DNA of 64,000 bases from Silene latifolia (Eukaryota > Streptophyta > Magnoliopsida > Caryophyllales > Caryophyllaceae): assembly GCF_048544455.1 (NCBI RefSeq), contig NC_133536.1:31560152-31624151 (forward strand), read 5' to 3'. A program made the translations under genes and the position numbers. Within the stretch, counting starts at the first letter, position 1, and every line of letters begins with the position of its first letter. Positions 36,647-48,172 of the stretch are shown one piece after another. Below the pieces are notes generated by a model, which was not told the DNA's origin, ran no database searches, and was given only the letters and a program-made list of their open reading frames with translations.

Positions 36647-37958
36647 GAGTAAACACCACTAGAAGGACCTAAACTATCACTAAATATAGCTATAAGGACC
36701 TCAAATTACATTGTGTGGCTTTAAGGACCCCAATTAAATATTTTGACCAAAATACCCTTGTGTATACACATGTACTTATTTGTAGTGTTCATAGGTAGAT
36801 TTTAGTCTGAACCCACACATTTCGGGTTGAGTTATTTTCGGGTCAATAATTAAGCGGGTCGGGTTATTTGGGTCAGGTTATTTTTCGGCTCGACTTAGCT
36901 CGAGTTGGGTCATTTTGAATCTTCACCTTTTTTAAATAAAGAACCAATTTTTTTTTCTTTTCCTTTACTTCCATTAAATTCAGGGATTAAATCACCGTTC
37001 ATTTTAATTAAACTCAAATTTTTGTGCTGCAAAAATTAAAGGGAGCCAATAAATGTGCTGTGATTGAATCTGAGGGAACACGAAGTTTTCAACTTTTCCA
37101 TTTGTTATTGAAGTCTTAACTATTCAACAATTTACAAATTCTAACGAAGAAAAATAAATGATTAAGAGGGTTAGAAAAATTCATTAAAATAATGTTGTGA
37201 CTTCAATTTAATGTGACTTTAAATTAGCTAATGTGACTTTAAATTAGCCACATGGGTCATTTAAATCAAGTTACTTTCGGGTTAGATGGTTTCAAGTCGG
37301 GTCAGATACGGGTCTAGGAAAACTCGGGTTAAGTTTTGGCCGGGTTAATTCGGGTTTTAGGTTGTATTCGGGTTCTACAGCTCGGGTTAATTTCGGGTCT
37401 CGGGTCAGCCTTTCCAGGTCGGATCATTCAGATCAGATTGATTTGCCCGGTTAAGTAGAACCCAATTTTGACCAAATGGAGTTAACAAAGTTGTCTACTT
37501 ACAATCCAATTAAATGATCATTTATTTGAACCAAATCGAGTTAATAAAGTGTTATCACTATTATAGGTACGAAAAAAATAAGCTCGTATTTTTTATGTCT
37601 TCAAATAATCTTATAAGAAATTATTGTAAAACGATCTTATACAACTTTTGGATAAAATAATAGCGCCATTTTTTAGGACTCGTGATAATATTTTGATAAT
37701 TTAGTTTGAAAATAATCAGCATGTATTTATTTACGTAAATTTACAAGTTATTTCATCAATTTGTTATTTAATCCGATAAATATGTGTGATCCGACTAAAA
37801 TCTACCTACTAACTAACACTATAAAATAAGTACATGTCTATACACAAGGGTATTTTGGTCAAAATAATAATTTGAGGTCCTTAAAGCCACACTATAAAAG
37901 ATGAGGTCCTTATAGCTACATTTTATGATAGTTGAGGTCCTTCTAATGGTGTTTACTC
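36647..37958. mobile_element. Mutator-like long-TIR element with TSD
   Basis: The 1312-bp element begins GAGTAAACACCACTAGAAGG and ends with its complement (one change in the first 20 bp). The arms pair over about 170-190 bp, including AAGGACCTCAAATTA and CAAAATACCCTTGTGTAT blocks. It is flanked by the palindromic 10-bp repeat CACAATTGTG on both sides (36637-36646 and 37959-37968). Inside, about 36790-37460, are many GGGTCGGGTT / TTCGGGTT words. No transposase is seen. Confidence 0.8.
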
Positions 37959-37968
37959 CACAATTGTG

Positions 37969-38696
37969 ATATCTTTATTGGTTGCCTTGACACCTTTGGA
38001 GTCTGGCGAAAAGCTGATATGGAAGAAACAAATGACACTTATGTGTTATGTCTGACGAAAAGCAAGTCAAAAGTCTTCAACTACTTCTCTCTCTGTTTAG
38101 CGGCTCCCCATAGCAATAGGTTTGCAGTAGTTTGTTAACTTTTGTGTATGGATCATTTAATGCTCTTGTCTCTTTTCAAGTTATGATTTGGGAAATTCTT
38201 ATTGTAGTGGATTAAGGTGTTTCATCATTTCCGACATGTACTCTGCCATTCAAGTTAACCATTTGTGAATTTGGGTTTTTCCGTTGGCTTCACTTAAGAC
38301 CGTCTATTGAGCGAGCTATTTTAGTTTGAAATAACTTGACGAGATTTTGTGTCTATCATATGAAGGACTATTATGATTACATTTACTGATACAATAGTCA
38401 CAAAGCCCTGTCTTATTTGTTTCAGACGAGATTGGCCGTCTGAAACAAGCATTTGCTTTCTTATTGTGTGATGACAGCGACCGAGGGAGTAATAATTTAT
38501 CTTTATATATTTTTCAGTTTAATAAGTCTATTTTATTCGTCACAAGTTTGTGAAGTGCCAAGATATTTTATCCGTCACCATGTGAAGATATTTAGATCCG
38601 TTTTATGAACTCCGTTTTAAGTAAAAAAAAAAAAGACCTTAACAAATAAGGTGAGAAGAGACGCACTAAATGTAATTATTTTAGGATAAAATATTA
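37969..38696. other. Intergenic region
   Basis: AT-rich, with short CCGTCTGAAACAAG words that occur again, inverted or direct, near 39530. No gene is seen. Confidence 0.35.
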
Positions 38697-39398
38697 GACC
38701 ATGCCCAAGCAAGGTCACCAACCGGGTCGTGACCTTGTTGGGTCATGCTAATGACGTAATTAACGAGTAAATCGATGTTGTTATTGGTGACCTTGAGTTA
38801 TTCAAGGTCAATTGGTGACCTTGAGTTGAGAAGAGGTTGAAGGTTGGTGACCTTCAACATGTCGCATTTCTATTGGCTTACAACAATTGTCTATTTAGTA
38901 TATCGTCAAATACGTTCGTTAACATATTTGGTATATTTGTATATCGTCTATTTAGTATATCGTCAAATATGTAATAATATTTCAAATATGTTCGTTAATA
39001 GAATCGATATATCGTAACATTTAGATTTAACATTTCAAATAAAACCGTTAATTTTAATTCGATTTTTTTTTTTTAAATTTACACTTTCCAAAATTAATTT
39101 ACTTAACATATTTGAGTAGTTTTTATTTTATTAAAATGACAAAAATAACTTAATTATAGTAAATAATAATTGTAAAAGTAAATGGAAAAATAATTGTAAA
39201 AGTAATAGAGAGGTTTTGGTGGGGTAGTGAATGTGGTAAATGATTGTAAATGTTGGAAAGTGGAAAAATGATTGGGTTGGTGACCTAGGTCGTGACCTTC
39301 TGCTTGGGAGGGTGAAAGTAGGTCAAGATTAATAAGGTGTGATTAAGAGGAAAATTTTTGGTGACCCAGTTAGTGTGACCTTCTGCTTGGGGATGGTC
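38697..39398. mobile_element. Tourist-like (PIF/Harbinger) MITE
   Basis: The 702-bp element begins GACCATGCCCAAGCA and ends TGCTTGGGGATGGTC, an inverted repeat with one change, flanked by TTA on both sides (38694-38696 and 39399-39401). TTA duplications mark PIF/Harbinger elements. Sub-terminal GGTCACCAAC / GTGACC words repeat several times. There is no ORF. Confidence 0.8.
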
Positions 39399-39587
39399 TT
39401 ACCCCGTACAATTTTCTGATTCAATGTCACCATTATTTTCAGGGTAAAAAGTGATAATTTGAATTATAACATTTTGTTATTAAATGATCACATTTTATTA
39501 AAAAAAATGGTGATATTTAGTCCGTCTTATTTCAAACCGTCTGAAACAAGATTTATTGAATGAAAAATGGTCAAAAAAACACAAGAC

Positions 39588-40340
39588 CCTAGAGTCAGCT
39601 ATTTAATACGTTCATTATTTTATACTCATGCATGATCTCATGCAGAGTTACCTCTATCATATAAGGCGAGAGGGCAAAGGGCAAACGCGTTGTTCACTGT
39701 TGCACTCTTTCAACCTGAAACATTCCTTTTTTTTTGCAATGGTAATCAGCTACAGTAGCCTAAGTCCCCTTTTTTCTTTTTACCCCTATCAATTTACCCC
39801 AATCAATCTCCCTTTTATTTATAACTTTTGATTTTTTCCTGTATTCCAATTTCCAACCCCCTCTTTCTGCCATAACCAGGGCAGAAATCAATAAGAAACC
39901 AATTATGTCATTATCTTGGAGATATCGATCATCATATCAAATGTCAAGGTTATAGTTTAGCTTCTGTATTGTCGTATTGAGCAACTAATACGGATTATGG
40001 AGTATCATTTTTCGTTTATATAAGTACTACTCGGATTCCCGGTCGTTTATAGATGATGATATTGAGTGATACACTGAGTTATATAAATAATTAAATATCT
40101 CTTCAAAAGTATTCGCAATATAAAAAGGTGAAAACAAATGACCGAGGGAGTATTGCATAGCTAGGGACGGAGTTGAAACATTTCGTAAAGCAAAATGTCA
40201 AAACTTATACTCAACTAAATTCCATGTTTTAAAATCAATTTAAAAGATCATATTATGTGACATTTGTCATAAGTGCACCTTTAATTATAAGGCAAATTAA
40301 TAGCGTAGATGATTTAATCTTTGCATTTCTATATGAACTA
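39588..40340. repeat. Local duplication, copy A
   Basis: It shares an ordered series of blocks with 42327-44204: TAGAGTCAGCTATTT, CATGCATGATCTCATGCA, GAGATATC, ACTCGGATTCCC, AAGTGCAC and TTTGCATTTCT. Divergence is high, so the duplication is old. No ORF is shared, and its function is unknown. Confidence 0.7.
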
Positions 40341-40614
40341 CTCCCTCCTATTCCGAATAAGTGTCCCATTTGGACAATGGCACGGAAATTAAGGAATATA
40401 GTTAAAATAATTAAAATTATTGTATAGGGGTAAGAATATATGAGTTAAATAATGAAAAGTATTTAATATGATGGGTTATGGGTGGTTGTGGTGGTAAATA
40501 AATAAAAGAGCTAAGGGTAGGAAAGTAAAAAACCATGTCCAAATATGGCAAATGGGACAGTTATGTGAATAAACGAAAATGACAAATGAGACAGTTATTT
40601 AAAATATGAGAGAG
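40341..40614. mobile_element. Stowaway-like MITE
   Basis: The 274-bp element starts CTCCCTCCTATTCCG and ends ATATGAGAGAG, with TA on both sides (40339-40340 and 40615-40616). The inner arms pair around GTGTCCCATTTG / CAAATGAGACAG. Confidence 0.7.
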
Positions 40615-40616
40615 TA

Positions 40617-41682
40617 ATATTTAATTAGCCATGGCAAAATTAATTGTATGTTGATAATTGTATTCTCGAAACGTAGGTAGAGTAAACAAATTTAGATAAT
40701 GTTAATGCAAATTGAATCAAAAAGTCAAAAATAGGGTAAAGTTGGTGTTAGAAATAAAATAGAAATTTGGAGAATGAGTGATAGTCATTACTTTTACATT
40801 GTGAATCAATGTAATAATTTATACTGAGACAGCTTTTGATTTAATGGCTACAGGAGTAAATTTATTGTCATGACCTCATTACACGAGTATAAAGAGATTA
40901 GTCCCTACGGTATGGAAATTTTGCTAGTTAATGTGTAGTGTGTTAGCTAGATAGAGTGCAAATGCAGTTGTCATTTCCATTTTCATGTAAATTGCATAAA
41001 CTTGCAAGGGGTAAGGTAAATTTGATCTTTTTGCAAAGTGTTGTTGGACTTACGCAGACCTTATTCTAGCTGGAACACGCTTTCAAAAAACGATATGTAA
41101 AGATTTACAATCTCACCACTATTAATTTTGGGTAAAAGTGCCTGTTAATCGGGTCACCAATTATTGTGTCGTGTCGTTTGAGATAGGTTTTGGTTTCGGT
41201 TTGCAATATTCGCGTGTTCTAATGGGTCAGGTCAAACTTGCCAACAGTCAACAGATAGCTAAACGACTAATCTCATCAAATAAATTTTAAAAAAGACAAT
41301 CGAAAATATGCTTGTTTATTTGAACTTGCCACATATTTGATTTTTTTGTTGCAGTTATTTAGTGTAGATGTAAATAAGAATCAGGGTGGATTAGCATGCT
41401 AAATTGGGTTTGTATAGCGAATTTGAGTTGGATTAGTAGAGAATAGATGTCGGTTAAAATATGGTCGGTAAATACGTGTCAGATCAAAATAAATATCGAA
41501 TTTATATAAGGAATATGGTTATTAGAATACGAGAAAGTGAATCGGAAGGGAGTATATATAATTAATGTAAGATAAAAATTTAATATTTATGATAATTTCA
41601 AGTTTATTAGATGTGACATTCTAAGTATTACACTTAATAATAGGACTTTCTGATCCGTATGCGTAAATGGGAGACATTCTAA
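40617..41682. other. Intergenic region
   Basis: AT-rich DNA with no gene or defined element that I can support. Confidence 0.35.
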
Positions 41683-41957
41683 GGGCATAGCAATGGTTAT
41701 AGTTCCATACTACATTTGTTCATTGACAGCATATTTTTTTTTTTTAATTATTGAATTCCTTATTTCTCCTCAATGGTAAAAGTTTCACATTTTTTATGTG
41801 CCCCTTTTTCTAACATGAAACCGGTATCTTACTTTAGAAACCGGTTTCATATAAGGAGCTCCTTATTTTTTATCGGAGGTCCTTATTTTTTAGCTTAATG
41901 GTTAAGGAAATTCTTATATGACAAGAAACTCCTTATAATTCCCCATTGCTATTGCCC
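41683..41957. mobile_element. Tourist-like MITE
   Basis: The 275-bp element begins GGGCATAGCAATGG and ends CCATTGCTATTGCCC, flanked by TAA on both sides (41680-41682 and 41958-41960). This end type and duplication are typical of Tourist (PIF/Harbinger) MITEs. It contains ACCGGTTTC arms (about 41818-41850) that form a second hairpin. Confidence 0.78.
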
Positions 41958-42697
41958 TAAGTATCACAAATTCTCACTTTAGACAGATACTATCCGTCTA
42001 AAATTGTAGACGAGTTAAATATCACATCGCTTTGATAATAAGACAAACAACAAGTGAGATGTTAACACTTTGTCTTATTATATAAGCGGTAATATATTTG
42101 ACTCGTTTACACTTTAAACGAATATACCGGTCTAAGGTAAGACTTATTGTTAAGTATTATTCCGTACACTTTTAATAAGATAGGACTTTCTTCCTTTTAA
42201 CCTTGGCCTTTCTATTCCAGTGTCACACTACTAAAAAATGCTCACTTAAAAATGTATGTAGTTGTTCGTCGTCCAAATTCTCATAATACTCCTAAATTAC
42301 AGAGTCTACAACACTGTTACATTAGCTAGAGTCAGCTATTTTCTTTGAGATTGACAGACATTATGACATGTACGTACTCTCATGCATGATCTCATGCACA
42401 GTCTTTGAGAGAGCAAAGGCCGTAGTGATACTGTTACACTCTTCCTCCTTCTGAAACTTTCCTCTTTTTTGATCAACTGCAGTTTTTAAAGCCTACTTTT
42501 TTTTACCTCTATCATTTTACCCCAACTAAACTCCTATTACTCTCTTAACCCGCAGGTCCTCTTTTTATTTATTGCTTTTGTTTTTTTTCCCTCTTTTGCT
42601 ATAACCAGAAATCAAACAATTGGTGTTTTTCATGCAATTGAAAACCTATTAAAAACCAAGTATTTCATTCATTATATTGGAGATATCATAATATCAA

Positions 42698-43383
42698 AGA
42701 GTCAATTAATTTTTACACCATTACAAATATCAGTTTTTAAAAATTACTACCTTATAAAAAAAATTCCTAAAATACTACCTTATTAAGTATTAGTGCATAC
42801 AAATTGCTATCAATTCCCTTTTTTCGGTCACTTAAAAGAGAATATTCCGTCAATATTTAAAATTTCCCTCCAAAACTTAAAAATTCTGAACAAATTACCC
42901 CTCTCGTTATTTCTATTTATTTTAGCCATCTATCTCCTTTCTTATTCTTACTCTACCTATCGTCTTCATCTGCTTGTTTATTTTCTTCCACTATACCCTT
43001 AATTTTTAATTGCACAAAAAAGAGGATTAAATAGCAAGAAATTAGGGATGCGTACTTTATCGGCAAATTATAGAAGAATTTCAGACCTTAATTTGATTAT
43101 TTAGTGGAGATAGAGAAATTAGAAAGAGGAGTGCGTGAGTTAAAAGAGGAGAGATAAGGTTTAAATGAAGAGGAGTGTGTTTAGTGAGTACGAGAAGGGA
43201 ACAATCTAATTAATTGAAAGGGTATTTTCGTCAGCTAAAATAAAAACACACCGGATAAGGGAATTGGTAGCAATTTGTATGCACTAATGGTTAGTAAGGT
43301 AGTAATTTTAGGAGTTTTTTTTTATAAGGTAGTAATTTTTAAAAACTGGTATTTATAAAGCTGTAAAAATTAATTGACCACCC
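42698..43383. mobile_element. Mutator-like MITE inside copy B, with TSD and empty site
   Basis: The 686-bp element has arms that pair over about 115 bp (TCAATTAATTTTTACA to TACAAATTGCTA). It is flanked by the exact 9-bp repeat TAATATCAA (42689-42697 and 43384-43392). The related copy A has the uninterrupted site near 39934 (CATCATATCAAATG), which supports the ends independently. It has no transposase ORF. Confidence 0.85.
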
Positions 43384-43578
43384 TAATATCAAATGCACAA
43401 GGTTACAGTTTAGCTTATGTATTGAGCAAATAATACGGAGGAGTATCATTTTTTGTTTATATAAATATTACTCGGATTCCCAGTCATTTATTTTATGCGG
43501 GATGTTATTGAGTGATACAATGAATTATTATGGCTTAAAAGGACCAAAATAAAGTACGAAAACACCATTAACTATTAA

Positions 43579-44014
43579 GGCCCTGTTCTTTTGGACTGAA
43601 ACTTATAGGATCTCGAATCGAATCAACTTATAAGATCTCGAATCGAATCGAATCGAACTTATAGGATCTCGAATCGAACTTATAGAATCGAACTTAATCA
43701 ACTTATAGGATCCGAACTTAATCGAACTTATAGGATATGAATCAAATCGAATCAATTTATAGGATCTCAATCGAACTTAAATTAAGGGACGTATAGGATC
43801 TGAATCAACTTATAGGATCTCGAATCGAATCGAACTTATAGGATCTCGAATCGAACTTATAGGATCTCGAATCGAATCGAAATTATAGGATCTCGAATCG
43901 AATCAACTTATAGGATCTGAACTGAACTTATAGAATCTGAACTGAACTGAACTGAACTTATAGGATCTGAAGTTAACTTAAATTAAGTGACTTTAAGTCC
44001 AAAAGAACAGGACC
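43579..44014. mobile_element. Tourist-like MITE filled with a tandem array
   Basis: The 436-bp element begins GGCCCTGTTCTTTTGGACT and ends with its complement (one change over 19 bp), flanked by TAA on both sides (43576-43578 and 44015-44017). Almost the whole interior is a degenerate tandem array of units like ACTTATAGGATCTCGAATCG, with variable numbers of the AATCG sub-unit. Confidence 0.78.
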
Positions 44015-44204
44015 TAACTATGATAACGAAATAAGGCTACATGCAAAGTTAAATTTACGTAAAATTAAGTTATGAACTACAAATTAAGTTACATGATCAA
44101 AACTCTATTTATGATGTGGCAACTTCGGCTAAGTGCACTTTTATAAGGCTAATTAACAACACAAATGATTTAACTTTGCATTTCTAATATGAATTAATAT
44201 TATA

Positions 44205-44411
44205 CTCCCTCTGTCCCGGTTATTTGTTGTCTTTTTCATTTTTGGGTGTCTCAGTAATTTATTGTCCTTTCTATTTTAAGAATGAAGTTTATGAGTAATT
44301 TGATCATTCACCCTATATTTGTTCCACTTGTCATTTAGCAATTAGTCATCTCCTCTTTCCTTGATCTTTGTGCCAAAACGAAAGGAAAACAAATGACCGG
44401 GACGGAGGGAG
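44205..44411. mobile_element. Stowaway MITE
   Basis: The 207-bp element begins CTCCCTCTGTCCCGGTTATT and ends in its near complement (GACGGAGGGAG), with TA on both sides (44203-44204 and 44412-44413). Confidence 0.8.
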
Positions 44412-44413
44412 TA

Positions 44414-45289
44414 CCAAAGATGTCTCATTTTAGTGGTTAAGACGGAGGTATTGTGGACATTAGGTCCCTCGAATCCCCCCTCTCCTCATTGTAATGCGAC
44501 TAGTGCGCGCTTCGATTGACAAAAAAAATGGATGACGATATGGCGCCACCGAGTGGCACATTATTATCTGCCATATATTTCCGGCTTAAATATAAAATTA
44601 TAGAAAAGTAATTTGCGTAGTTGTCTTCTTCGTTATATCCTTCTGTACTGATCCACTAATTGGCTAATCCCATCATACCACAAAGATCGAAACCATCATA
44701 CCACAAACATCGAAATACATACAAATCTGTTAAATTCTGTAACACTTAGCTTATTGTCTTATACAGTTATGCCATTCTTAACTATCTTTTTCAATATCGA
44801 ATTTCTGCCATGATCATGGATTAACTAGTTAACTTACACAATAAGATCGAATTGGCAATACGATACGTTCCCAAATGCAAGTGATTTTACACAAAGATTT
44901 GATCTGCAGAAATTGGCGATTGCACTTGCGATACAATTAATCCCCACTAAACTAAAAGAATAACAAACCTCTAATATTTTCCCGCCTAAATAAATATTCT
45001 ATATTTGGGTTTCATTATATCTTATCTACAATTGGGCCAAACTGCTTAATTCCATATAATTCTATTCCATCAACACATTTATATGTCTACAACTGGGCCA
45101 ATACCGATTAATTACATACAATAACTAACCTACTACAAGATAAGAGCATTCATATATTGTTTTTATTTCTAAAAAGAAAAAAATTGCCAGTAATATTTAT
45201 TTTTTTATACTTTAATTTCTACTCTACAACGTGAGCATTAATTGGTTAATTTTTTAATTTTTTTGATTTAATATATACATAAGTATATT
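44414..45289. other. Intergenic region left of the Gypsy element
   Basis: AT-rich DNA with two AACTGGGCCAA-like words (about 45031 and 45091). No gene is seen. The border with the Gypsy LTR lies near the right end but cannot be placed exactly. Confidence 0.4.
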
Positions 45290-45967
45290 TATTACAACAC
45301 AGATACACACAAAATAGTTTCAGCAATTTTATGTATGTTCCGGGTGTAATTCCACAGCAGATTTGTTACCACGTAAGCTTGTAGAATGATAACTTTGCTT
45401 GACTCTTCCTTTCGGCCTCTCCTGAAACAATGAACAAACTGAGGGCTCGGCTTGGTACCGAGCGGACTCACTCCGACGCTCAAGTCAGTAAATTTAAAGG
45501 GATTAAGTTGTGTATTACTTGGCAAAGTATATTGTAGAGAGATAAGGGAGTTTATACCAGATCAGTGTATTTAACTGATTATTTTTTGGATCATTTCCTC
45601 AATGAGGGTTGAGGAGTATTTATAGACTTTCACCTTTTGTCACGTAGTGGCCAAGTGGCCAAGTGGCAGAGCAGGTGGAAAGACTGTTCTACCCTCGGCC
45701 GAGGGACCCATGGCAGGCCGGCGGGCCCTGTTGACTCCATGCCGAGGGGTCTTGGATGTGAGTACGCGGATGTGTATCCCGGCTGGCTAGTTGCCTAGCC
45801 GAGACCCAAGTGACATGCCGACTGGTTAGGCTATCCAAGGTGTTGACTTGCTGTGGATATCTTTGACCCTAGCCGGTTAGGCTATCCAAGGTGTTGACTT
45901 GCTGTGGATATCTTTGACCTTGCTCAATATGTTGACTCGGTCAGCGGGTGCAGAATATGCCCCATCA
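45290..45967 (-). repeat. 3' LTR of the Tat-like element
   Basis: On the minus strand the LTR starts TGATGGGGCATATTCTG at 45967, just after a purine-rich tract (CTGGGGGCAAAT, minus strand) at about 45968-45980. A minus-strand TATA-like word TATAAATACTCC lies near 45620. The far end near 45.29 kb is uncertain because the partner LTR is outside the window. Confidence 0.65.
45824..45919. repeat. 51-bp tandem duplication in the LTR
   Basis: A unit starting GGTTAGGCTATCCAAGG (45824) is repeated with period 51 at 45875, with no change over about 45 bp. It lies in the U3 part of the LTR, upstream of the minus-strand TATA word. Confidence 0.85.
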
Positions 45968-46426
45968 ATTTGCCCCCAGCGTAGTCTATGCCGTGGTATG
46001 GACCTTCGATGAGTGTTGAGCGTATTCTGCGCAAGTAAAAATTTCTGCCCCGGCTTCTTCTTCCTCGGCTTGGTTCTGCTTAGGCCGTACCGTATCCCCC
46101 CTCCACATGGATGTGTAAAGGGCATCAAATATGGAAAAGAAAATGGCGCTGGCCGAGACCGAGGTTGTGAGTGCCGTGTGCTTTTGATTGCCCCCAGCCG
46201 GTGCTGCCAAGCTCGGTTGAACAGCGGGCCGTTTGGCAAGTAGATACCAAGGATCGTGTTGAAGAAGATACGTCGATTGGCATTCTGTCAAGGAGCGTGT
46301 TGAAGAAGTTTTGTAACTGTTTGTCGATTGACATTCCATGGCTGCATGCTTGACACGTGGCTCGGCGTTGATTGGTTGACGCTTCATGGGCTTTGCCCTG
46401 ATTGGTCCGTTTCATGGGCTTTGCTC

Positions 46427-46434
46427 TATAAATA
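46427..46434 (+). promoter_or_regulatory. TATA box for the antisense ORF
   Basis: TATAAATA sits in the near palindrome CTCTATAAATAGAG on the plus strand, outside the LTR and about 180 bp upstream of the first ATG of the antisense ORF region (46612). ATTGG words (reverse CCAAT) lie at 46371 and 46401, and a CT-rich leader follows. This is a convincing plant core promoter facing the antisense ORF. Confidence 0.6.
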
Positions 46435-46611
46435 GAGCAGTTACCCTTCGATTTTGGCCACCAAAATTCATTTTCTGAAAAAAATTTCTTCTCTCTAGCT
46501 TTCTTCGACGAAACTTCTCTCTAGTCTTCAAAGAGTTACTCGGCGTAACACTTTTCCAAAGTAAACAAACAAAATTTTTCAACTTTTATTTGTCGAGTTT
46601 TTGTTGTCATT

Positions 46612-48172
46612 ATGTCTTTTGCTGATGCTGGACCCAGTACTTCTGCGCCGGGGGGCTCCCCGCCGCGTCCTGATGAGGAGGAGGCGCTGGCCGTCACCCC
46701 GATAGGGTTTGGGGGCCCCAGGTCTCCTTCTCCTGAAGTTGATCCAAAATTTTTGGAGAGTTTTGAGGATGATGATGATGAAGGGACCCATTCTGAGGGT
46801 ACTGATGATGAGGCGACCCCTTCTGCCGTAGAGAGGCCGCTTGTTTTGCATCACGGTGATGCCTGCTCGATCAGTCCTAATCGTGCCTGGACAAATAAGT
46901 TCGCTAGCTGCTCCGGTTCTGAGCTTTTTGAACACCATTACTCCTTTGGCAGGGAGTATAAAATTATTATTCCTGAGGAAGGTCAGACGGTCTGTTGCCC
47001 TCCCAAGGGCTGTATCGGCGTATACATCAGACACCTGGAGTATGGGCTCCGGTTTCCTCTGAATGAGTACGTTATGGCCATAATTAAAGCCATGAATGTC
47101 GCCGTGGCCCAACTGCATCCGTTGGCCATCAGGACGATTATTGGTTTTGTATGGTTGTGTCTTTTCAAAGGGGAGGCCCCAACGGTGAACCTCTTCCGCC
47201 GGCTCCATCATCTTAAACACACTACCCAAGCCGGCTCAGGGTGGTACAGCCTACAGACCGAGCCGGGTTATATCACCGTCTCTAAGCTTACTTCTTGCAA
47301 GGACTGGAAGGGGCGGTGGGTATACGTTGAGATTCCGGAGGATTATCCACTGCCCCGGTCCTTTCAGCACCGTGTCAACTTGCGGTGTGAGAATCGGGGG
47401 GAGCATGAGAAATATGTCTCCCGGAGTAAGCTTAAGATGGACGCCATCAGGGTCCATCTTAATGAGGACGAAAAACGGGCAATGAAGCTGCTTGAGGCTG
47501 AGAAGGATGGGACGCCGAAGGGATGGATGCCCCGACGCGATCATTCTTCGGGATGAGCTTGCTTTCGCGCGTCGGCCTCATACCGGCCCTCGAAAGGGGT
47601 GAGTGGGGTCGGTGTGAGGCCCATCTTTGCTTTTTATGCTTCGTTTTTGAACCTTGATTTATTTCTTTTGCTTAACTCCCCGCTTCGTTTCTTTTGCGGA
47701 CCGTTTTGGCCCGGATCTGTCTGCGGATACCCTCAAGAGGTTGGGACTCGGCGAGGACAGGAAAATTGTTGAGCTGCATCCTAAAGCTGAGGCACGTGAC
47801 CGCAGACCGTCCCCAAACGACCTTATGGATCAGCAGTTGAAGGCCCTAGATGTGACGGCGGCCCAGGCGAAGGTTGCCAGTAAAGTGCCGCGCCGTAAAC
47901 CAAAGGCAATATCTATGGCGGCGACGGCGTCAACTCCGGCTCCGTCTTCGATCCCGGTGGTCCAAAAGCAGCCGGTGGTCATCGATGTTGAGGATGAGGT
48001 CACTGTTGCGAAGGCTCCTCCTTCTGTAAATAAGAGAAAGGAGACCGAGTCTGCTGCCGCCGCTGTTACCGAGGCTGGCAAAGGGAAGGAGCCAGCCGAC
48101 CCTCTGTCTAAGAAGCCCAGGACTGGTACGGATCTAACCTGTGGCTCAGATTTAGCTGGTTCATTAGGCGTT
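46612..48172 (+). mobile_element. Antisense ORF region of the Tat-like element, N-terminal part
   Basis: The plus-strand frame starts MSFADAGPSTSAPGG, has an acidic stretch (ESFEDDDDEG), then a folded-looking domain with PLNEYVMAIIKAMNVAVAQL and RTIIGFVWLCLF. This resembles the 'putative gypsy type transposon' family (PF04195, from memory) found in antisense ORFs of Tat elements. It is followed by a Pro/Ala-rich and nuclear-signal-like part (KKPRTG). Its role is unknown. The region is broken and is also cut by the nested Athila-type element. Confidence 0.65.

Larger units (their letters stand above)
42327..44204. repeat. Local duplication, copy B (with two later insertions)
   Basis: The second copy of the segment at 39588-40340, lengthened by a Mutator-like MITE (42698-43383) and a Tourist-like MITE (43579-44014). 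It is in the same orientation as copy A, about 2.7 kb away. Confidence 0.7.

Noticed and set aside
45877-46415. Overlapping minus-strand frames next to the Tat-like LTR
   Set aside because: No recognisable domain; they lie across the LTR edge and the antisense promoter region and look like chance frames.
46579-47544. Long minus-strand frames opposite the antisense ORF
   Set aside because: They mirror the GC-rich plus-strand frame, lack any domain motif and have arginine-rich low-complexity translations.
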